A stretch of DNA of 64,000 bases from Acidobacteriota bacterium (lineage in GTDB: Bacteria; Acidobacteriota; Thermoanaerobaculia; Gp7-AA8; JAHWKK01), in the NCBI GenBank assembly GCA_019347945.1, contig JAHWKK010000017.1:1-64000 (forward strand), read 5' to 3'. The position numbers and the translations under genes were made by a program. Shown piece after piece: positions 56,597-64,000 of the stretch (the stretch's first letter is position 1; every line of letters starts with the position of its first letter). The notes under the pieces are model-generated. The model had not been told where the DNA came from and made no database searches. It saw nothing but the letters and a program-made list of their open reading frames with translations.

Positions 56597-59119
56597 GTGA
56601 GGTCGAATCGATTTTCACGATCCGCTCCTGCAGCGATGGCGCTCGCGCTGGCGGTCTTGCTCGTCGCGACTGCACTGCCGGCGTCGGCCGCGACCCCGGA
56701 CGAGCTTCCCGAGCTCAGCCGGAAAGAGCGTCGCGAGAGACTCGACGCTCTCTCCGAGGAGTACCGACAGTTTCTCGAGGACGTCAACCCCATCATCACG
56801 AGGAGAGAGCGGGACCTCTTTCTGCTGCTCGAATCCGACGGCCAGCGGGATCTTTTCATCGACGAGTTCTGGCGGCGTCGGGATATAGAAGGGCTCACTC
56901 CCGGAACCTATAGGGACCGGTACTACGCGCGTCTGGCGGTGGTCGAGCAGCGTTTCCGGCACGTCGACACCGACCGGGCTCGGATTTATCTGATCCGTGG
57001 CGAGCCGGCGGCGATTCACGAGATCGAGACCTGTAGATATCTGCGCCCGATCCACGTCTGGGAGTATCACGACTCGCTCACGGACGACCTGCTCGTCTTT
57101 CTCGGATGGCCCGGGGACTTCCGGCTCTGGCACGCCATGGGGCAGGAGGACGAGGCACTCCTGCAGTTACTCAGCCCCGAAGGGGAGAGGGAAGGTGTCC
57201 GAAAAGTTTTCTACGCTCACCAGAACGGGTTGTTCACCGATCCGCCTCTGGTGACCCGATGCATTGGCGGCGACGTTCTCCTCTCGGCGATCGGGCAGAC
57301 TCGAATGAGCGGCCACACGATCTTCAGGAACTTTCAGCCGGACCCGATCGACGAGGACTCGATCGATCGCCTGCTGAAGGGAATGGTGATCGAGCCGAAG
57401 GGAGGGTCGGCGTTCGAGGTCGATGTCGATGTCGACTTTCCGGGTCGTCGCGGAACGCGGACGATCGTGCGAATCGAGACGACGGTCCCGGCGAGCGCCT
57501 TTTCTCCTCTCCGGGTCGGAGAGCGTGATTTCAGACGGGCGAACGTGACAGGGGAGATCATGAAGGATGGGGATCTCTTCGACCGGTACGAGGCGCGTTT
57601 CGAGATCGAGGGGGAGTCCGATGAGCCGATGCGACTCGTGGTCGAGCGTCATCTCAGGCCGGGATTCTACGAATTGAGAACGAAGGTCGCCGATGCCGGA
57701 AGCGGCGGCGCCGGGATCTCGCGGAGCGCGATCGAGGTGCCCGAGGTTTCCGCGGAAGCGGGGCCCGGGAGCAACGTCGTCGAAGAGAGTGCCGCTCCGT
57801 ACATCCGGCTGGCTGGCGAGACGCGCGGGATTCTGACGGGGAACCAGGTATTCGAGGCTGTGACGACGCCGGAGGTCGCCAGCGTCGAGTTTTTCGTGGA
57901 CGGCGTCTCGCAGGGGACCAAGCGGGTGCGCCCGTTCGGTCTCGAGGTCGCGATCGGACCGGTCCCGCGACAGCGGACGGTGAAAGCGGTCGCGCGTGAT
58001 TCCGACGGCGAGATTCTCGGAATCGACGAGCTTCCCATCAACCTCGGGGTCGATCCTTTCCGAGTCCGGATCGCTTCGCCCCGCTACGGGAAGGATCTGG
58101 ACGGCAGGATCAGGGTCGAGGTCGAGACGACCGTTCCGAAAGCGCGAGAGCTGAGGGAGGTCGAGCTCTTCGTCGACGACGTGAGCGCCGGAGTCCTGAA
58201 AGAGGCCCCCTTCGTTTTTTACGCGGAGATCGATGGCCCCGGCATTCACATCCTGAAGGCGGTCGCGCGGGACACGGGAGAATCGACCACCGAAGACGTC
58301 GTGGTGCTGAATCCACCGCCGGGCGGAGTGCTCGCGATCGACGTTCGCTTCGTCGAGCTGATCGCCACGGTCACTCGGGCGGGAAGAGTCGAGACGGACC
58401 TCGATCGGGATGCCTTTCACGTCACCGAGGCGGGGAACGTAGTCGAGATCACGAAGTTCGAGAAGCTGACGAACCAGCCGCTCTCGGTGGGACTCGCCAT
58501 CGATACCTCGGCTTCGATGGAAGGGAAGATCGACCGGGTGCGCGACGCGGCGAGCCACTTTCTCGATTCGGTCCTGACGCCCGCGGACCGGGCATTCGTC
58601 GTGACGTTCGACCGGCAGGTGTGGAAGCCGGTCGACTGGACGAGCGACTCCCGATCGCTCGCGTGGGCGCTCGCAGCGATCCGGCCGGAATCGAAGACCG
58701 CGCTGCACGACGCGATCGTCGAGTCGCTCTACAACTTCCACGGGGTCGACGGACAGAAGGCTCTGATCCTCCTCTCGGACGGACGCGACAATGCGTCGAA
58801 GTTCGCTTGGGATCAGGCGCTCGAGTACTCGAGGAGATCGGCCGTTCCGATCTACGTGCTCGGCATCGGGATTCCGGTGACGCAACTGGATGTCCAGATG
58901 CGGCTCCGCTCGCTCGCGGAGGCAACCGGAGGCCGGGCGTGGTTTTTCGATGACCTCGGGCAGCTCAGCTCGATCTACGAAGAGATTCAGCGCGATCTTC
59001 GCTCCCAGTATCTGCTCGGCTTTTATCCCGAAGCGCCGGACGGCGACCGGGACTGGCGCCCCGTCGAGATCAGGGTCGACGGCGCAGAGGTCCGGGCGGC
59101 TGCCGGCTACTATCCGTGA
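56597..59119 (+). CDS. Secreted GWxTD/VWFA-related acidobacterial protein, copy 3
   Basis: An 840-aa paralogue of the two upstream genes. Signal peptide MALALAVLLVATALPASA begins about residue 14; GWxTD-like domain about 40-170 (FLEDVNPIITRRERDLFLLL, HVDTDRARIYLIRGEP); middle beta region with VEFFVDGVSQGTKRVRP; VWA from about 631 with DTSAS, KTALHDAIVESLY and LSDGRDNAS. Ends AAGYYP. I chose GTG 56597 because TTGGGA lies just upstream; TTG 56585 and ATG 56636 are alternatives. It follows copy 2 after about 70 bases and runs into a GAAGAGTGA repeat. Confidence 0.83.
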   Translation: MRSNRFSRSAPAAMALALAVLLVATALPASAATPDELPELSRKERRERLDALSEEYRQFLEDVNPIITRRERDLFLLLESDGQRDLFIDEFWRRRDIEGLTPGTYRDRYYARLAVVEQRFRHVDTDRARIYLIRGEPAAIHEIETCRYLRPIHVWEYHDSLTDDLLVFLGWPGDFRLWHAMGQEDEALLQLLSPEGEREGVRKVFYAHQNGLFTDPPLVTRCIGGDVLLSAIGQTRMSGHTIFRNFQPDPIDEDSIDRLLKGMVIEPKGGSAFEVDVDVDFPGRRGTRTIVRIETTVPASAFSPLRVGERDFRRANVTGEIMKDGDLFDRYEARFEIEGESDEPMRLVVERHLRPGFYELRTKVADAGSGGAGISRSAIEVPEVSAEAGPGSNVVEESAAPYIRLAGETRGILTGNQVFEAVTTPEVASVEFFVDGVSQGTKRVRPFGLEVAIGPVPRQRTVKAVARDSDGEILGIDELPINLGVDPFRVRIASPRYGKDLDGRIRVEVETTVPKARELREVELFVDDVSAGVLKEAPFVFYAEIDGPGIHILKAVARDTGESTTEDVVVLNPPPGGVLAIDVRFVELIATVTRAGRVETDLDRDAFHVTEAGNVVEITKFEKLTNQPLSVGLAIDTSASMEGKIDRVRDAASHFLDSVLTPADRAFVVTFDRQVWKPVDWTSDSRSLAWALAAIRPESKTALHDAIVESLYNFHGVDGQKALILLSDGRDNASKFAWDQALEYSRRSAVPIYVLGIGIPVTQLDVQMRLRSLAEATGGRAWFFDDLGQLSSIYEEIQRDLRSQYLLGFYPEAPDGDRDWRPVEIRVDGAEVRAAAGYYP

Positions 59120-59180
59120 AGAGAAGAGTGAAGAGTGAAGAGTGAAGAGTGAAAAAAAAGAGTGAAGAGTGAAAGAAGGG
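59120..59180 (+). repeat. GAAGAGTGA tandem repeat following VWA copy 3
   Basis: From the stop codon, AGAGAAGAGTGAAGAGTGA-type units (period about nine to ten bases, GAAGAGTGA) run for roughly 55 bases, broken by one A-rich stretch. The same repeat on the opposite strand follows the convergent pdxJ gene at 59520-59567. Similar units reappear at about 63903-63921. Confidence 0.85.
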
Positions 59181-59519
59181 TAAAGACCGGAGATCCTTTG
59201 CTTCAGTACCATCGGGAGAGCGAGGCGCCTGCCGAGCCGCACCGACACGAGCTTGCGCGATGAAACATTTCAGCTCACTGTTCTTCGCCGCGCTTCGCCG
59301 GCTCCTAATGAAACGACCACGAAATTGTTGGACTTTGGCCCTCTTGCAGCGCTTCGCTTGGGGTGATGTCCCAACCTGCGAGGTCCTTCGCCTGCCCGCC
59401 GACCGCCCGCTCAGGATGACGTCGGCTTGAGTATGCGAGTGCGGTTGTTTCTGTACTCACGGGTGTCATTTCCGTTTCACCGGCGCAAGGCGCCGGTCAC
59501 TTGCTCAGAATGACGAGTG
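59181..59519. other. Non-coding gap between VWA copy 3 and pdxJ
   Basis: I see no supported gene. It contains short imperfect palindromes such as CGCCGCGCTTCGCCGGCT near 59287 and a CCGGCGCAAGGCGCCGG hairpin near 59480, and repeats of the phrase CAGGATGACG / CAGAATGACG (59413, 59506) of the kind found scattered in intergenic repeats. Confidence 0.6.
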
Positions 59520-59567
59520 CTTCTTTCACTCTTCACTCTTCACCCTTCACTCTTCACTCTTCTCTTC
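59520..59567 (-). repeat. GAAGAGTGA tandem repeat following pdxJ
   Basis: On the minus strand the pdxJ stop codon is followed by GAAGAGAAGAGTGAAGAGTG and further copies with one GGGTGAA variant. It mirrors the block at 59120-59180, again with both convergent genes running into the same repeat in sense orientation. Confidence 0.85.
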
Positions 59568-60287
59568 CTACCGCCTGACGCCGAGCAGGACCAGCATCTC
59601 GGAGACCGCCCGCTCGATGCCGACCAGAGCCGATCGGGCAATGATCGAATGCCCAATGTTGAGCTCCTCGATCTCTTCGATCTTCACGATCGGCTGGACG
59701 TTGCGATAGGTGAGGCCGTGGCCTCCGTAGACCTTCATCCCGAGCTTCGTCGCGGCCTTCGCCGCCGTCTCGATCTTGCCGATCTCGTCGTGGCGGCCGG
59801 GGCCATTCCAGGAGTCCGCATACTTTCCCGTATTGATCTCGATGCGGTTGACGCCGATCTTGTGACAGCCTCGAATCTGCTCGAGGTTCGGATCGACGAA
59901 GATCGCGACCCTGATTCCGGAGCCGACGAGCTCTGAGACGATCTGCTGGAGATTGCCCGTGTGAAAAGAGACGTCGAGGCCGCCTTCGGTCGTGATCTCG
60001 TCGGTTCTTTCCGGCACGAGAGTCACCTGATGCGGTTTGAGACTCTGCGCGACCCGGACCATCTCGCGGGTCGCCGCCATCTCGACGTTGAGCTTCGTAA
60101 GCACGACGCGGCGCAGAACCTCGACGTCCCGATCCTGAATGTGCCGCCGGTCGCCTCTGAGATGAACGGTGATCCCATGCGCGCCGGCGAGCTCGCAGAG
60201 AATCGCCGCGGCAACCGGATCCGGCTCGTCGGCCTGGCGTGCCTGCCGGATGGTCGCGATGTGATCGATATTGACTGCGAGACGCAT
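59568..60287 (-). CDS. pdxJ: Pyridoxine 5'-phosphate synthase
   Basis: A 239-aa TIM-barrel enzyme that condenses 1-deoxyxylulose-5-phosphate with 3-amino-2-oxopropyl phosphate to pyridoxine 5'-phosphate (DXP-dependent vitamin B6 route). Seen: RLAVNIDHIATIRQAR, GAHGITVHLRGDRRHIQDRD, LNVEMAATREMVR, the HQVTLVPERTDEITTEGGLD loop, VNRIEINTGKYADS and GHGLTYRNVQPI. All are family hallmarks. pdxA is not nearby. A short divergent region separates it from the ABC-F gene. Confidence 0.96.
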   Translation of the reverse strand: MRLAVNIDHIATIRQARQADEPDPVAAAILCELAGAHGITVHLRGDRRHIQDRDVEVLRRVVLTKLNVEMAATREMVRVAQSLKPHQVTLVPERTDEITTEGGLDVSFHTGNLQQIVSELVGSGIRVAIFVDPNLEQIRGCHKIGVNRIEINTGKYADSWNGPGRHDEIGKIETAAKAATKLGMKVYGGHGLTYRNVQPIVKIEEIEELNIGHSIIARSALVGIERAVSEMLVLLGVRR

Positions 60288-60413
60288 TGGTACGAGACGA
60301 TAGCCGAACTGCGTTGCGTAGGGAAGGCGTGGAATATTGAATGCAGCCGGTCTTGTGTGTCTCTTCGCGGGATTCGTAAGATCGAGCCCGAACCCACGTA
60401 AACGGAAACTCGA

Positions 60414-62305
<1,892 letters not shown>

Positions 62306-62309
<4 letters not shown>

Positions 62310-63559
62310 AAGTCGCTGTGATCGTCGTGGGAACGGAGCTTCTCGGTCCCGACCGGGTCGATACGAATTCTCTGGCGGTCACACGGGCGTTCGAGCGGCG
62401 CGCGCTCTCGATTACCCGCAAGACCGTCGTCGGCGACGATCTCGAGGACATCGTGAACGTTCTGAGGGCGGCGGCCGCCGAATTCGACGTGATCGTCATG
62501 ACGGGCGGGCTGGGACCGACCGAGGACGATCTGACCCGCGATGCCGTAGCGAAGGCGTTCGATCTGGAGCTGGAGTCCGACGCGGGGATTCTCGCCTCCC
62601 TGAAGCGACGATTCGCGGACCGCGGAATGGAAATGCCGGAGGTCAACTCGAAGCAGGCGCTGACCTTCAGGGGTCACCGGACAATCCGGAATCCACGGGG
62701 GACGGCGCCGGGCTTCCACCTGAACCTCGATCATGACGGACGACAGTTGCACCTCTGGATCCTTCCGGGGGTACCCACCGAGCTCGAAGGGATGCTCGAG
62801 GACGATCTCTCGCCATGGCTCGACGAGCGTTTTCCTGGCAACCAGGGGACTTTTCGGCGATCCATTCACATCGCCGGAATGGGGGAGTCCGCCGTGGAGC
62901 AGCTGATGCGGCCGTATTACGAGCGGCACGAGGGCGAGGTGCCGACGATTCTTGCGACCCGCAACGAGACTCAGATTCATCTCGTCGCCCGCGGGCTTCC
63001 GGACCACGCCTATGCGGAGCTGACCTCGCGGGAGAACGAGATCAGGGAAATCTTCGGAGAGCGGGTTTACGGCGTCGACGATGACAACCTCGAGACCGTT
63101 GTCGGCAGGATGCTCGTGGTCCGGAGCGCGACGCTTGCCGCGGCGGAATCGTGCACGGGGGGGTTGTTCGGCTCGCGAGTGACCGACGTCAGTGGAAGCA
63201 GCCAGTATTTTCTCGGCTCGCTCGTCGCCTACTCCAGGAAAGCGAAAGAGGAGCTCCTCGGAATCTCACCGAAGATTCTCGACGAGCACGGCGAGGTCTC
63301 CTCGGAGGTCGCAATCGCAATGGCCGAACAGGTGCGAATCCGGTACGGCTCGACGTTCGGCATCGGAATCACGGGAATCGCGGGGCCTTCCGGAGGAACC
63401 AAGCAGAAGCCCGTCGGAACCGTTCACATCGCGGTAGCGAAGCAGGATCACGTCGAGCACCGGAAGCTGATGCTCCCTCCGCCGCGGAATCGCGTGAAGC
63501 ACCTCTCGGTACAGTCAGCCCTCGATCTGCTGCGTCTGACCATGCTCCGGCAGAGCTGA
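62306..63559 (+). CDS. cinA: CinA-family protein (MoCF domain plus nicotinamide-nucleotide amidase)
   Basis: A 417-aa protein. The N-terminal MoCF/COG1058 domain (about 1-170) has VIVVGTELLGPDRVDTNS and VIVMTGGLGPTEDDLTRDA, associated with ADP-ribose pyrophosphatase activity in some members. The C-terminal PncC domain (about 255-417) has AAESCTGGLFGSRVTDVSG, SYFLGS-like SQYFLGSLVAYSRKAKEELLG, GEVSSEVAIAMAEQVR and GITGIAGPSGGTKQKPVGTV, the NMN deamidase signature of NAD recycling. Starts within the ABC-F stop codon, indicating coupling. Confidence 0.94.
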
Positions 63560-64000
63560 CGCGCTCGAGGCTATCTTTCTCTCTTTCCCCATCGGTCGCC
63601 ATTCGTGACGGTGGGGGCCCCGAACCCGAACCGAACCCAAACTGAGGGTTGGGTCACAAGTGGGGGTCGGCTCTCCAGAGCCGACTCGCGGGGGGCTCCG
63701 GCCTCCCGCAGGCCGGAGACGCAGCTGATCGACGTCGTGAACGCTGAACGTTTCGTGTTCCGGACGCGTTGAATGCGTGTGTTTCTTTCTGGCGGAAGCA
63801 TGCTTGCGGGGGGCTGGAGCCCCGCGCGAGTCGGGGCTGGAGCCCCGACCCCCAACGGCTGGCGCCTCTTCCGCTTCGCTCCAGCGCTCCGCTGAGCCGG
63901 GCTTCACTCTTCACTCTTTTCTCCGTCGATGACGCGATACGAACTCGTTGTCGCGCAGAAAAAACCGCAGGGGCCAGTGAGCCGCCTCTCCGCTTCCTTC
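63560..64000. other. Non-coding right edge with several perfect hairpins
   Basis: I see no supported complete gene. Strong hairpins: a 9-bp stem at 63666-63685 (loop CC), a 9-bp stem CTCCGGCCT/AGGCCGGAG at 63696-63718 (loop CCCGC), GGGGCT-GG-AGCCCC at 63810-63823, and an 8-bp stem TCGGGGCT/AGCCCCGA at 63831-63848. The two last share the same GGGGCTGGAGCCCC core. A TTCACTCTTCACTC repeat occurs at about 63903-63918. Confidence 0.7.
63929..64000 (+). CDS. Possible start of a gene cut by the window edge
   Basis: An ATG at 63929 opens a 24-codon frame, MTRYELVVAQKKPQG..., that stays open to the window edge. The codons look like those of the neighbouring genes and the preceding TTTTCTCCGTCG gives no clear ribosome-binding site. 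I cannot name a family. It may equally be chance. Confidence 0.25.
   Translation, partial: MTRYELVVAQKKPQGPVSRLSASF

Overview
This is a high-GC bacterial chromosome segment with dense, mostly operonic coding. It probably comes from an Acidobacteriota relative, perhaps near Thermoanaerobaculia. That placement is an inference. It rests on three tandem secreted proteins combining a GWxTD-like N-terminus with a VWFA-related acidobacterial C-terminus, on an alternative complex III (Act) to cytochrome oxidase supercluster, on a LolA carrier, DUF4097 lipoprotein and sigma-54 regulator that suit a Gram-negative envelope, and on many palindromic and short-tandem intergenic repeats. No prophage, transposase or CRISPR array is visible. 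The only RNA gene found is tmRNA (25860-26212).

Layout. 1-447 is non-coding. 448-4570 (-) encodes a PDZ-containing sensor kinase and its sigma-54 response regulator. 4809-9102 holds MTA phosphorylase, a repeat-rich gap, a PfkB kinase, a cyclic-nucleotide-binding protein, a CrcB fluoride channel and an NAD(P)-binding oxidoreductase. 9141-14361 holds pyrF, a PolX whose polymerase active site looks dead, a small unknown and a YfhO-type membrane protein. 14432-20768 holds a small hydrophilic protein, a DUF4097 lipoprotein, a LolA-like carrier and tgt-yajC-secD-secF. 20902-25746 holds an ABM-like protein, an acyl-CoA carboxyltransferase, a CBM9-like protein, an HPt protein facing a receiver-GGDEF protein, and nadC. 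After tmRNA, 26410-39009 is one long respiratory operon: actABCDEF, a single-TM unknown, SCO, and cox II, I, III and IV, with an A2-type subunit I. 39046-43277 holds a VapBC toxin-antitoxin pair with a clear palindromic operator, a secreted Pcm-like methyltransferase, a large membrane protein of the spermidine-synthase-like type, and a 77-aa protein resembling a lone kinase H-box hairpin. 43278-43893 is a cluster of palindromic repeats. 43894-51402 (-) runs cysteine desulfurase, DUF4388 protein, membrane protein, hybrid kinase, M20 peptidase. 51395-59119 (+) is the triplet of VWA proteins. 59568-63559 holds pdxJ, an ABC-F ATPase and cinA, and the window ends in non-coding hairpins.

How the genes work together. 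The Act and cox genes should form a quinol to cytochrome c to oxygen chain, with SCO supplying copper to CuA. YajC-SecD-SecF and LolA serve envelope biogenesis. Several signalling proteins (HK/NtrC pair, hybrid kinase, HPt, receiver-GGDEF, H-box mini-protein) suggest phosphorelays whose wiring cannot be read from the sequence alone.

The most unusual signals are these: a composite palindromic element (28-bp module, 21-22 nt linker, 24-bp module) present three times at two loci; short tandem repeats that start right after stop codons, in gene-sense orientation, on both sides of two convergent gap regions; the VWA triplet; the degenerate PolX; and the stand-alone H-box protein. All calls are by reading and translation only; no database search was run.
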